Assembly (NCBI GenBank): GCA_905250075.1
Contig: CAJNOP010000033.1
Location: 1,488,613-1,552,612, forward strand
Direction: 5' to 3'
Source of the DNA: Rotaria sp. Silwood1
Taxonomy: Eukaryota; Rotifera; Eurotatoria; Philodinida; Philodinidae
DNA: 64,000 bases
Position 1 is the stretch's first letter; every line of letters starts with the position of its first letter. The position numbers and the translations under genes are program-made. The notes under the pieces are model-generated. The model searched no databases. It worked only from the letters and a program-made list of their open reading frames with translations, and had not been told where the DNA came from. Shown in pieces: positions 52,310-64,000 of this stretch.

Positions 52310-55300
52310 GGCTGTTGTTGTTGTTGTTGTTGTTGTTGTTGAGGTTGATCGGATGCTGAACTATTACGACGAATAGAATTTGAAGCATCATTTATTGTTG
52401 ATGATTGAGAATTCGTAGGTGGTTCGATTTGATTTGATGGTGATATATCAGATAACGATGGTGACAATGGACCATTAGTTTCTGTATTAATCGATACGGA
52501 ATCAGTTTTTGAATTCGTAGTATTAGTTATCGGTGATTGAGCACGTGGTGATGTTATATCATTTGTTTCATTTGTAGGAGATTTTGTTGATTCTGTTGAT
52601 TGTTGTTGGGGTGCTTGTTTTGTTTTAAGCATATCAGCATATGTACGTGGACCATTATTATCATTAGGTTGCTGTTGTTGTTGTTGTTGTTGTTGCTGTT
52701 GATTTCTATAAATTAATAAATATATAAATGATACGATTTTTTTTTTGAAATTAATTTACTTTTGATTTGAATTAGGTGATTGTGGTGATGATGATGATGT
52801 TTGATTGTAATATGTTGCTGATGATACTTTAGGAATAGTGACACTTAATGGTGTTGATGAATTTGAATTAATTCGTGTTTGTTGTTGTTGTTGTTGTTGT
52901 TGGTGTTGTTGAGATCGTCCTTGTTGTGATGATGATGGACGATTGGAATTTTGTGTTGATCGATTTTCACGTGACATTAATGGACGGATTGATGTTTGTT
53001 GTTGATTTAGTTTTTTATTTGATTGTTGTTGTTGTTGTTGGTTTTCATTTATTTGAGGATGTTGTTGTTGTTGTTGTTGTTGATCTTGATTAGTTAATGG
53101 TAGTTTTCGTTGTTCTAATGGTTGATAATTTAAATTGGAATTTTCAATTGTTGTCGACTAAAAACAAAAAAAAAGAAAAAGTTTTGAGAAAAAAAATAAT
53201 AACAAAATTTCTTACTGTTGGATAAGAAGATTGAATTGAAAAATTGCCTAAATTTTGTGAATCATTTGTTTGTTCTTGAGATGGATTTGTATCAGATGAT
53301 CCTTGTTGTGAGATATGACTGTTCGCAGTAGTATATAAACTAAAATAAATAAGTAAACGAATAGATTTTTATTTCGATTGAGTTAATTTTGTTTTTTTTT
53401 TTACACATCATTTGGTGATTGATGATGATAATGATCAATAGGTTCATTAGCGGATGTATCAATTGTACTTGTTGGATATGCTTGAACATGTTGTAACGAA
53501 GTATTTGATACTGGTTGGGCTATGGGTTCATTTATACGATTAATGACTACTTCGGCACGAGGGACTGGTGAACTACTATCTTCGGAACTAGAAGAAAAAA
53601 GTTGCACATATTGAATGATAAAATGGAAAAAAAATTTAGTTGAAATAAAACGAACTGTGGAGTACTGTGTTGACAATAATCAAGTAATTCATTTGGATGT
53701 TCATTATTTATTTGAAGTCCTTCATGACGAGAACTACGAGTACCAGGTGGTTTCATTGAATTACTAGAAATTTTACAAGTTAATAAGAATATTTTCTTTA
53801 ATAATTATTTACCGTGGTTTAGATGTTAGTGGATATTCACGTGGCATTCGAGTTTTTGGTTTATTGGCACCATTATAAGCCTAGAAAATAAACATAAGTA
53901 ATCATAAGAGAATATATATCAACTATTCTCAACGAGCGTAAAAGAAACAAAAAAAAAAAATAATAACCGAAGCTTCATGCTATTATCATCAAATATTCTT
54001 TCTTGAACTTGCTCAATTTCTAGTTCTCAAATATAACTTAAAAAGAGATCCTCGTGCTTAATAATAATTATGTACATAGTTCATGCAAATACATATAGTG
54101 AAAACAAGTAGAAAAAGAGGATCTCTTGAATTTTTTACTAATTTTTGCAATGAATTAATACTCAAGAATAAATCCGAACTTGGCAATAAAAAAAAAACAT
54201 GGTTGGGTATGCACGCACATCAAAGCATCCACAAGAGAAATAAAGAAATAATAATAATAGAAACTTTTCCTACTCTGATTAAAGAATTGAGAGGTACAAT
54301 CTATAAAAAAAAGATGAGTCCCTTTTTGTTATCAATTTAATTTCTTTATCTCATAACTTCGATTATATATAAATATATATATAAAAATATGTATGTATAA
54401 TTCTAACATACCATTGTTGGATAGCCTTCAGCTGTTTGATATCCAGATGACATATACCATAAATTTCCTGGAAATACAGGATGCTAAAATAAAAAATAAA
54501 TTTATTTATTTAACTTTAATTTAAACTTAAAAATGTCAAAATATTTTATTTCTAGTTATGTTTTTGACATTTATATTTCTACTTACATTTGCAGTAATAA
54601 ATTGTGGTTGTTGATGTATTGATGCTGTATATTGAGCCATATTCGTTTGCTGAGCTGTTGTAGCAAATGAAAGTGTTGGTTGTGTTGTTTGTACACTTTG
54701 TGGATGTGCCGTTGCCCATGTAGCACGATCAAATTGTGGATTAGCACCATAACTTGGATAACTCATACGTAATTGTTGTAATACTTGTGCATCAATTGAT
54801 GTTGGATGTTGTGTTGGATTTGTTGTAGAATATTGAGCAGCAACATGTTGTGGTGGAGGTGGTGGACCAACAGATGAATGCATTGGATGACGATAATTAC
54901 TTGTTTGTGATTGAATATTTCCAAGTATTGATGTTTGATTTGGATGAGTATTAGCTGTTGTTGACATATAAACAGAAGGATGTTGTTGTTGTTGTTGCTG
55001 TTGTTGTTGTTGTGATATTTGTTGTTGATTAAATTGTTGTTGTGGATGAGATGAATATTGTGGTGGTGGAGGTGGAACTTGTTGTTGTGGAACAAATGTT
55101 GAATTTTGATATGCTTGAATAGTTTGTTGTTGTTGTTGTTGTTGTTGTTGTGGTGGTGGTGGTAGTGGTGGACTTGTTGCACCGCTACTATTTGTTGTCA
55201 TTGGTGGTGAAATAGGTGTTGTTGGATTTGTACTTGGTACAGATGATGGTTTTTGCCATAGACGTGTTTTCATTCGAGCCTTTGAAAAGTAAAAAAATGT

Positions 55301-58300
55301 TTTTTTTTTTATTTCAAGAAAAAAAAAACTTTTTTTTTCTATTCTTACCAAAACTTTATGACCACGTATTGAAACATTTTCTCGTGTTAAATATAAAAAT
55401 GCATTTTGTGCATCATCTTCACTATTAAATGTAACATACCAACAATCTGAATTACCTGATTCTAAAACTCTTTCACAAGCAACTGCTGGTACAGGACAAT
55501 GTTCATTTAAAAATAAATCTGATACTTCAGTTTCAGTTGCATCTAATGGTACATCACGTAAAATAATAATACAACGTTTACGTGTTAAACGATATTTTTT
55601 TTCATCAGCTGAACGAACTTTTTTTTCTTCAGCATCAACTTCAACAGATGGTAATTCTAGAAAGAAAAGAAGAAAAAACATAAATAAATTTAAATGTTTA
55701 TTTTTAGTTTTTGAATACCTTTAAGAACATCAATAATTAATTGTAAATCATGTGTTAAACGTTTAACAAGTTTAAAATTTGCAATTATAGCTATTGGTAC
55801 ATAATCATCAGCATCCATTTGTGATTGTAAATATGTATCATGAATCATATTTTCTCTTGAGAAATAATATTCAAGTTGTTTTCTTAAATGTTGTCGTAAT
55901 TGTTCTGATACCGATTGTATTTGATGAGTTTGTTCTTCATCTAAACAAAATTATTTTAATAAACAAAAAGAAGAACAATAAAAAAGAAAAAATAAAAGAA
56001 TTTATTAATTCTTAAAAACCTGATTGTTGATTAACGACACGTCGTCGTTCATAGATCATCTTTATTGTTGTTATTTCTTATATGCTTGCACATAGACAAA
56101 AAAAAAGACTTGCGTCAAGTGAAGGAAGACATGGTGCCGACACAATCTCTCTCTCTCTCTCTAACGCGCTGTAATGTTCTCTTTCGATTGTTATACGCAT
56201 ATGTACATAGGCACGAGAGAGAGAGAGCGAGAGAGAGAGAGAGAAGAAAAAAGAACGACGAAGCAAAACAATTCGATATGTGTGTATGTGTGTTTGTATG
56301 CGCACGTAGCTAGCAATTCAAACCTGACGGTGTGTATATGTTCTGTTCTTCTCTCTCATTCTCGTCCGCGCAAACACAAATCGACGACGGTTATCCTCTA
56401 TGTATAAGCCGTTCATCACATTTTGGCTCCCGTTCAACAACAATTAAATGCTTTCTATTTTTTTTCTTTCCCCCTTCTTCTTTTTTTTTTGTTGTATTGA
56501 ACCAAAGTGATAACGAAGAGGAGTATGCTGACAGGCTTATTGCATATGTATATATATATATACACACATACACACGCCTTAATATATGAAGAGCGATGAT
56601 CGATGACCTCTGTCGTTAAGATTGCATCACATTTTTTTTTTCTTTCTCTTTTTGACTATTAGTTTATTGTTACCTGGCATTGTCTGATTTATATGTTGTT
56701 GAGGATGATGCAAATGATTTGGATTTAAAAGTGATGTTTGTTGATGATCAATTGTATCAAGCATAGCCGCATGTTCATGTACGGCAAAATTTGATTCTGA
56801 TTGTTGATGCTGTTGTTGTTGTTGTTGTTGAAGAGGATCGATTGATGATGGATCGACTAAAATAATAATAAAGATGAAAATAAAATATTTTTAATGAATA
56901 TACACCTTATAAATTCATTGAATGAAAGACAGAGAGAGAGAGAGAGAATGTGTATATGTGTTGTTCAAAGCAAATAGTGTATGTGTTGGCAATCAGGAGG
57001 AGAAGAAGCTACATATTCTCGTGCGTTCGTGTGTGGAGAACGCGCGAGAGAGAGATTGAGAAATGAGTAGCGGGACACATAACCGAGAAAAAGAAGCATG
57101 GTAAAGAAGAAAAAGTAACTGAATGACTGCTCTCTTTTTCTTTTTATCCTCTTTTCGCAATGTTTCCACACATACATACAAATGCGTATACTATCTCTTA
57201 CCCTCATAATAAAAACCTGAATTATCAACATATACATATATATATAGGAAGTAAATAGAAAAAAAACAATTAAAACTTACTCGAAAAAATTTGAGATTGA
57301 TGTTGTGGAAGATAAGATCCCGTGCTACTATCAAGATAGTCTGTGTACGAATCATCTATATACGATAAAAAAATTTACTATGTTTATATTCTTCATAGAA
57401 TTTAAAATATAAATTATACCACTGGGTACCGTTGATCCGGCTAGTACTGTTCCGTGGTTAAAATCGCGCGATGAAAATTGTTGAGCATTGGGATTGAGAT
57501 TTTTGACGGCACTATTGCCGACATTTACCTTGAACAAAAAAAATTATGTAAAACAAACAAATATTATTTTGTTGCCTTTGTCTCTTTTCCTTTTTCTTCA
57601 TCGTCATTTTGCTGCCTCATCGCTTTTTGTGTATCCTTGTTCTTTTTTTCTGTCTGTCTGCTTTTTTACCATCCATCCTCTTCTCTAACTATACCCTTAT
57701 TCGAAGGACAAGAGAGCTTTGTCTTCTCGTTTTCTTCTTCTCACATGATGATTATATGGATGGGAGACAACAGCCTCCTGCTGATCAACTAGAAACAATG
57801 ATGGGATATAGATATCGTTGCTTTTAACAAGGTCATAGTGGCCATAACTATCGATATCACCAACAATATTGGCATTTTGTACACAAAATACAATATCCTT
57901 TGTGTTCAAGTCCGATGTAACATATGTATTGTAACCATATAAATGAACTTCGACCATCTCATCATTATCCATAGTTAATAGAAACTTATCATATGATATC
58001 TATATATTTAGTAAAGAGGAAGAGAAAAATGTTCTTATATAGAAGTATCTATAATACTTAGGATAACCATTCGTTGTCAGCGATTTTCATGATAACACAG
58101 CAGCGTCATTATTATCAACATCAATAAATACATTGTGTTGACAAAAAAAAAAAAAAAACTCTATTCGTATCCGAAAAAGAGAACAAAAAATGAGACAATG
58201 CATATGTTTATATAGGGGTTGTACGAACAGAATAGAAAACCTTATTGTAAGCCTGCTTTTTATATCTATCTATCTATCTATCTATTTCTTGTTATTCTAT

Positions 58301-58365
58301 CAATAGTAATAAAATTTAAAAAAAGAAGAAAAAATATAATTTTCACTCACTGTTGCTTGTGTCAT
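51922..58365 (-). CDS. LARP4: LARP4-type La-related protein
   Basis: Fifteen exons: 58365-58351, 57528-57420, 57355-57281, 56856-56674, 56076-56020, 55940-55719, 55656-55349, 55279-54587, 54483-54412, 53880-53813, 53763-53656, 53587-53405, 53339-53216, 53157-52760, 52705-51922; 3,399 nt, 1,132 aa. LARP4 binds poly(A) and poly(A)-binding protein and stabilises mRNAs. NLNPNAQQF at residues 15-23 matches the PAM2 motif that binds PABP. A La motif (about 158-220: [40 protein letters not shown]) is followed by an RRM (about 240-325: [31 protein letters not shown]). The rest is low-complexity with poly-Q runs coded mostly by CAA, ending in an RG/G-rich segment. The exon at 56076-56020 is the least certain junction. 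Confidence 0.88.
52263..52342. repeat. LARP4: CAA trinucleotide repeat coding poly-Q in LARP4
   Basis: Read on the minus strand this is a nearly pure CAA tract coding for about two dozen glutamines with occasional His and Pro. Similar CAA tracts occur in the same gene near 52673-52700, 52879-52905, 53025-53085, 54980-55040 and 55122-55150. Reading-frame shadows of these tracts give spurious poly-Asn and poly-Val frames. Confidence 0.85.
56209..56243. repeat. (GA)n microsatellite in LARP4 intron
   Basis: GAGAGAGAGAG-type repeat on the plus strand in LARP4 intron 4, with a CTCTCTCT run at about 56149-56161. A second GA run is at about 56930-56946 in intron 3. An internal promoter is possible because the next exon contains an in-frame ATG (56059). 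Confidence 0.6.
58262..58286. repeat. (ATCT)n microsatellite
   Basis: About six ATCT units in LARP4 intron 1, just downstream (on the minus strand) of the 15-nt first coding exon. Confidence 0.8.
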
Positions 58366-59900
58366 TGTAGTAAAAAAAAGAAACAAAATTGAACTACTGT
58401 CTATAGATATGTGTGAATAATATGTATATATGATGATGATAACAAGATGAATTGTCTAGATGTGATCAACAAATGCGATGAAAAAAATGAACAAAAAAAA
58501 CAAAACACGTGAATTATTGAAATATTGTAATAGACGAGAAACGAATTAATTTGAAGAATTTTAATGTCGTGTATTCTATATAGAAAAAAAAACAAACAAA
58601 CAAATAAATAGATTAGTTTTTCATATATTTTCTAAAAATTCTTACATATATGATGAAAAAAGTACAACAGGAGTTGGTATCAAAAAGGAATGTCGATGAC
58701 AGCACACATAATTAATTTTTTTTCGAGCACGTTTAAAATATTTTTAACAATAGTAAGTGATAACGAATCTTAAATAAAAGTAAGATAAACATATATGATA
58801 TTAAATTTTATTAAATACAACAAAAAAATAAAATAAAATAAGAAAACCTGTTAATAAATAACGAGAAGAACAATTGAACTCGATTGGTCAACGCCACACG
58901 AGCTGCCAAACATGCCCGACACATAAAAAGACAGCGCAATTGTGACCTATAATAGAAAATGAGAGGGAAAGAATGATGACTTTTTTTTTGTCCTGTCTTC
59001 AGCCTTGAAGAATATGATTCATCATCAAAAAATAGAAACTACTACTATTGAATGGATAGTTCTACGAAATAAAGGAGGAGAACGAAAAATAAACTAACAA
59101 CATTCGAATCATTGTTGCTATAACTAGTATGTCTATATGGATGTAAGAACAAACAACAAAGAGAGAGAGAGAGACAGAAAAAAAAAGAAAAAAAAAGAAA
59201 AACGGTTAAATAGATGTGTGCATATGATGAGTAATTCATGTGGTCGACATCATATAGGGCACAGTACAATGTGCCGAACAGCGACAAGAAAGAAGGAAAG
59301 GGTTACAAATAAGAAAAAGAAAAAGAACAAATGCGAATCGAACTTCCCTAAGGCACTTCTATTCCTTCTTTTGCTTTTTTTTCTCTCTGTCTCGTTTTCT
59401 CACCCTCCAGTAGTAGACAGCTTGTGCCTAGGCAACGGAACTTGGATAGCGACGTTTAAAAAAAAAAACAAAACCTTTCTACGCATGTATCAATGGAAGA
59501 AAAAGAAAAGATAATTGATATATTATTTCTTTGATATTATACCAACAAACAAATAAGTCAACATCTTAGATTGAATTGATAATAAATAACTCATTAATGC
59601 ATTCGAATTGTTTGTTTTTTTTTCAAGTTTTAAATTCTAAATATTCAAATGTATGAACTAATATTTTTTTTTCTTTATATCTCAAATTTAATAGAATAAA
59701 ATAAATGTAAGAGAAAAAAGAAAATTCATATGAATTTATTCTTAATAGAGAATAAATAAATAAATTTTCATTTGTTATTATAAAAAACCAATCACACATA
59801 GGTCGATGTTCTTCATCTTCTACTTTTTTTTTTTTTTTGACTTGTTATATTAGTAATTAATATTGATTCTTATTTTAAATAATATAATAACAAGTTTATA
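58366..59900. other. Divergent intergenic region LARP4 / ARMC8
   Basis: 1.5 kb between head-to-head genes; both promoters should lie here. It contains a GA tract near 59160-59175 and a less AT-rich patch at about 58870-58950. Open frames at 58401-58595, 59045-59287 and 59137-59514 are simple-sequence and unlinked. No gene seen. Confidence 0.45.
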
Positions 59901-62900
59901 ATGCCATCGTATGATGATGATTTACCGACTCAACAAGAAGAATATCTACTTAAACAACTTGTTGATAATGTTGAATCACAAAAACGAATTCAAACTCTTA
60001 TTGAAGTAAAAATCAATTAATTAAAATTAATGTTTAAATTTTTTTTATCATTATTATTTTCTTTTTGTGTTTTTTTTTTCTTTTTTTTAAGCTTAAAAAT
60101 TTAATCATCGGTTCAAAACGATGTAAAATAGCTTTTTATCATGTTGGTTTACTTGAAATTCTTTATAATTTACTTAAAGAATATTCATCATCAATAAATA
60201 TTGATATTCTTATAGAAATTCTTGATTCTATATCATCATTTGCTAAATCAAATAATAAAAATTTATTAAAACATCTTATTGAACTTGGTTTTATTGAACA
60301 AATATTAATTTTATTAACTATTCAAATTAATTCAAATCATTTTTATGAATCATGTCTACGTTGTTTACGTTCATTTTTTCTTTCAAAATTTTTTTCAAAT
60401 TCATATTTAACTTCAATACCATTTATACTTTTATGTGATGAAAATAAACATGAAACAATAACATGTATATTACAAAGAGAAAATTTTCTATTTAATGATA
60501 ATTATTGTCCGGTAGATATTTTATTTGAAAATTCTCAAACACTTGATATATTTTATCGTTTATTAACAATATCAAAATCAATACAAATATTAATTATAGA
60601 AATTTTATGTTGTTCATGTGTTAATAATGAAAGACAAAATCAAATTGTGGAAAAAGATTTTATTGAATTTATTATGCATCTACTTGTAGAAAATATTTTT
60701 TATAATAACAAAATTAATCTACTCAGGTATATAGAGGAGTAGAAATTAGATGAGAGATTAAAAGAATTTTTATAGTGAGTTAAAATAGAATTTTTGATAT
60801 AGATCAATGTCTAAGAGAAAAGAAAGAGTACAGGAAAATAGTGAGTTTTTTTTTTTTGTTTCGATAAAAATATTTGAGATTCTCAAAAACGAGAATGATC
60901 ATCAATTTCGAATATACTTTACTCTTCCGTTGTATAAAACATTGAGAATGAAATCATTATCATCTATTATTAATATCAAATCATTTATATTTATAAATTG
61001 AACAATATTTAATTCAAATTTTGAATAGCTAAACTATGTCTATGCTTTTCTTTTTCTATTGTTTAACAAATTAGTGTATTCTACACATTTCTAAATCAAA
61101 GTTGCATATCAATGGTTGAATAATACTGTTTAACTTTTTTTTGTCAAAAAAGAATCACTATGGTGATGATATTTGTATTTTGAGATCTGTTTAGCATTGA
61201 ACATAAGTTTTCTTAAGTAAAATCAGTTTTTGTCAAATTCATCAATTTTGTGATTTATAACTCATTAGATAGAGCAAAGTGTCTACTCTCGAATGTACTA
61301 TAATTGATGGATTTTATCACGAGCTTTAGGAATATTACATAAGTTTTTCTGAACCTTCATATTGAAAAAAAATAACATTTTTAAAAACTTATTTTCCCGT
61401 TTTTCTCAAAATTCGTTTTTTCGAGTATACTGTATGCGCGCCGGCAAACCTTATTCAATATAGGAGTGATACTATTGTTCTATTGCATAGAGGACAGTTA
61501 GGGCTAGATCCTAATAGAGCTCGATTTTTGAATTTCTCTATTGATGAAATAAAAAACCTACATATCGCATTTTTATTAGCGATTTTTTTTGAACATGAAT
61601 TCAAGAATTTTTCGAAGAAAATTTTTTATATAACAAATAAAGGAAGTTTCAAAAATCGGGCTCTATTCGAATCTAGCGCCAAGGGTACTCTACAACTTAA
61701 AAACAGCTCCGCCATGTTAGCTCGTGTTCTGATTGTGAAAACCTTGCCAGTGTACAAGGTATTTTTGAGTAATAAATTGACTATAACTCATGAATATCTT
61801 ACAGATTTCAGAAGATATTTTAACCATAATGTACTGTAGCCAAGACTAAGATTTTCTGAAATTTTGATTGAATACCCATGAAAAAATAAAAAAGTTCGCT
61901 CCTGAGGGAGGGGGCCCTTAATAAAGTTCTATCACAATTTGATGTTTGATTCTGACTGAGAATTTTAAAGCAATTTAAATAAGTAAGAAAGATTTTTAAA
62001 TAGTACATTTATGAGTTAGAAGAACAAGCAATAAATTTATTTTAGTTAGAACGACAGACTAAGTATTTCTAACACAAAATTTCCTTTTCTTATTAAAATA
62101 AGATTCGAAAAAAAAAACATTTCATCATATTTTTTACATAGTCATTTTTTTTAAAGAATATCATCTCCAAATCTTATTTTTTCTGTAGTCTAGCCAATGA
62201 ATATCTGACTGGAGTTTGTTTAAAATTTTTCTGTTCAATATGTTATGAAAATGTTGATGTTGCTCAACGATTACAAATTACAATATCAACTGATACAAAT
62301 CAGACATTATGTCAAATAATATCAAATTTATTAAATACAATCAATCGACCAGTTATAATATCATATTATGCATCGAAATTTTTTGTTAATCTTTGCAAAG
62401 CAAAGGTGCTATCATGTGATGATCCATATATATCTCATAAAGCATTAACAACACTGATTCATTTATGTACAAAATCCATTATGAATAAATGTATTTATTT
62501 GTATATTGCATGTCTTGAAACACTTATTTATCTATTAAATGGTAATAGTACATTACATCATATAGCAATGTATACAGAACAATTATTAAGTAAATTATTT
62601 AGTTATTTATTTACACCAAATAAAATTTTTGATGAAATTATTGATGAAACAATACTTGTGAAAATACGTTCATCATCATTAATATTACTTGCAGTTCTTT
62701 CATCACATCATGAAGATATTAAAAAACGAATTGCCGATCAAGAAAGTAAGAGATATGAAATACTTAGGGCAAACCAAAAGTTCGTAGAACAGTTTTAAAG
62801 AACCTTGTCGGATAAGGTAACCTATCCAGAAATGAAAAACCAAATATACCATGTTGTACAGCTTTTTGAGGTGCGTCGAATGGTATATAGTAAATCCTGT

Positions 62901-64000
62901 TTTCATAAGACTTTGAAGGAACTAGAGTCAATTTACTGATAGGCGACTACACACCCACACTGACAAGATGACCGGTGATACTACATATATGAGGTTGTAG
63001 CCCGTCAAAAACTCAGCAAAATCGTATGTGAGAAAAAATATTTTACAAATACTTTCGACTAATCCCAAAGATCACAATATTCAGTAACCTATCATACTTA
63101 GGTGAGGGTGTGAGTATGGATGCGTAATCGTCTATCAGTAAATTGACTCTAGTTTCTTCAAAGTCTCATGAAAACAGGATTTATTATATACCATTCGACG
63201 CGCCTTAAAAAGCTCTACAACATGGTATATTTGGTTTTTCATTTCTGAATAGGTTATCTTATCCGACAAGGTTCTTTAAAACCGTTCTACGAACTTTTGG
63301 TTTGCCCTAAGTACAATATTAAAACTTGAAACGTTGTTTTTTTGTCAAACAATATTGTATATCGAATTAATACATAGATAATATATTCAATTGAATTAGT
63401 AGAGTTTCAAATATTGAGTTAGTTTAATTTAAGATATATAACATAATACAAAATTATCATAGTCATAGAGATGATATTGAAATCGATATTTGTCAGATAT
63501 AAGTCACTAAGAATAATTTTAATAATTTAGATTTAATTCCAACAGCAATTGAATTTTATCATTCACCACATTTATCATTAAAATTAGCATCACTATGTTT
63601 ATTTCATGGTTTATCTCGAAGTGTTCATCAACTTCGAACAACATTTAATGATACAATATGTGATATTTTACTCGATGCTATTAAATCAAGTGATTTATCT
63701 CTAGTTAAAATTGCATCATCTGTTATTAGTAATAGTGTACTAGAATTTTCTACTTGTCGTACAGTAAATTCAATTAAATTTCTTTTCTTTTTTTTTTGTC
63801 CTTAAAAGATTAGTTTTCTTTTACATAGAGATTACTTTCAGGTGGTATACTTGATATACTTGTTTCATTTCTTACACATCCAGATCATGAATTATCTATT
63901 AATGGTATATGGGCTTTACGTAATCTTTCATACTTATCAACACTTAAAGTTAAACAAGATCTTATTAATGGTAAAAAATGATGAAATTTTGTTTTATGAA
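59901..64000 (+). CDS. ARMC8: ARMC8, armadillo-repeat subunit of the CTLH/GID ubiquitin ligase (5' part)
   Basis: Five visible exons: 59901-60005, 60092-60726, 62189-62745, 63531-63763, 63829-63970; the last donor (GTAAAA at 63971) opens an intron that runs off the edge. ARMC8 is a scaffold subunit of the CTLH/GID E3 ligase complex. The translation keeps ARM-type helical repeats and specific ARMC8 stretches: CLRCLRSFF near the second repeat, ILLAVLSSHHEDIKKRI, CLFHGLSRSVHQLRTTF, VSNSVLEFS-type and NGIWALRNLSYL (human: LHSLSRSVQQLRTSF, NGIWALMNMAF). 557 residues are visible. Introns 2 (1.46 kb) and 3 (785 bp) are enlarged; the latter by a MITE. Confidence 0.88.
61400..61790. repeat. Foldback-like element in ARMC8 intron 2
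   Basis: GGGCTAGATCCTAATAGAGC near 61501 with CTCGATTTTTGAATTTC after it is the imperfect reverse complement of GAAGTTTCAAAAATCGGGCT near 61645 followed by CTATTCGAATCTAGCGCC. Weaker pairing extends outward to about 61435 and 61765 (GGCAAACCTT against AAAACCTTGCC). A 118-codon frame (61483-61839) runs through the hairpin and is not a gene. Ends uncertain. Confidence 0.45.
62763..63311. mobile_element. Mariner-like MITE with TA target duplication
   Basis: 549 bp beginning CTTAGGGCAAACCAAAAGTT and ending with its near-perfect reverse complement AACTTTTGGTTTGCCCTAAG. TA dinucleotides flank both sides (62761-62762 and 63312-63313), as for Tc1/mariner insertions. The inverted repeats are about 190 bp (to about 62952 and from about 63122) with only scattered mismatches. 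The remaining centre is about 170 bp and has no coding capacity. Lies in ARMC8 intron 3, 17 bp after the donor GT. Arm identity suggests a young insertion. Confidence 0.9.

Noticed and set aside
52263..52342. CRISPR-like repeats
   Set aside because: Trinucleotide repeat without spacers, in a eukaryotic coding exon.
52020..52391. Poly-Val/Tyr and poly-Asn frames on both strands
   Set aside because: Alternative-frame readings of the CAA repeat in LARP4, not genes.
61483..61839. 118-codon plus frame inside ARMC8 intron 2
   Set aside because: It runs through a hairpin whose arms must be complementary, no family is recognisable, and it lacks splice-linked partners.

Overview
The window is eukaryotic, AT-rich and animal-like. 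Nearly every conserved gene is split by many short GT-AG introns (mostly 40-100 bp), and the proteins are metazoan: rapsyn, ERK-type MAP kinase, SAS-6, LARP4, ARMC8, ATG4, an IAP with BIR domains and an F-box protein. Gene style (very short AT-rich introns, a CAA-rich poly-Q protein, a bacterial/fungal-type amine oxidase, an F-box protein that starts directly with its F-box) fits a bdelloid rotifer best. That assignment is inference, not proof. No rRNA, tRNA, CRISPR or prokaryotic operon structure was seen.

Layout, left to right: partial F-box gene (-, runs off the left edge); ATG4 autophagy protease (-, 12 exons); copper/topaquinone amine oxidase (-, 5 exons); single-exon type I membrane protein of unknown family (-); a 10.9-kb gene-poor stretch holding a 1.1-kb hairpin element and a small 3-exon gene for a secreted cysteine-rich peptide (-); rapsyn (+, 5 exons); mitochondrial-type 3-hydroxyacyl-CoA dehydrogenase (-, 6 exons); a large IAP with about seven BIR-like modules and a C-terminal RING (-, 10 exons); ERK-type MAPK (-, 6 exons); SAS-6 centriole cartwheel protein (-, 14 exons); an unrecognised single-exon helical protein (+); LARP4 La-related protein (-, 15 exons); and the 5' part of ARMC8 (+, runs off the right edge). 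For each multi-exon gene I followed reading frame and phase through every junction. All complete models sum to a multiple of three.

The genes are not an operon or an obvious pathway cluster; they are ordinary housekeeping and signalling genes on both strands. The second layer is mobile DNA. The unusually long introns (in ATG4, HADH, the IAP, SAS-6, ARMC8) and the larger intergenic gaps contain non-autonomous, hairpin-forming elements: a family of about 600-bp foldback repeats (at least four clear copies plus one diverged), a second 0.44-kb foldback, a 1.1-kb hairpin, a 1,229-bp hAT-like element with an intact 8-bp target duplication and CGG-rich subterminal repeats, a 549-bp mariner-like MITE with about 190-bp inverted repeats and TA flanks, and a degenerate 2.4-kb mariner-like element. 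No intact transposase was found. The most interesting items are the foldback family, the hAT-like element, the seven-BIR IAP, the AGAO-like amine oxidase in an animal context, and the small cysteine-rich secreted protein.
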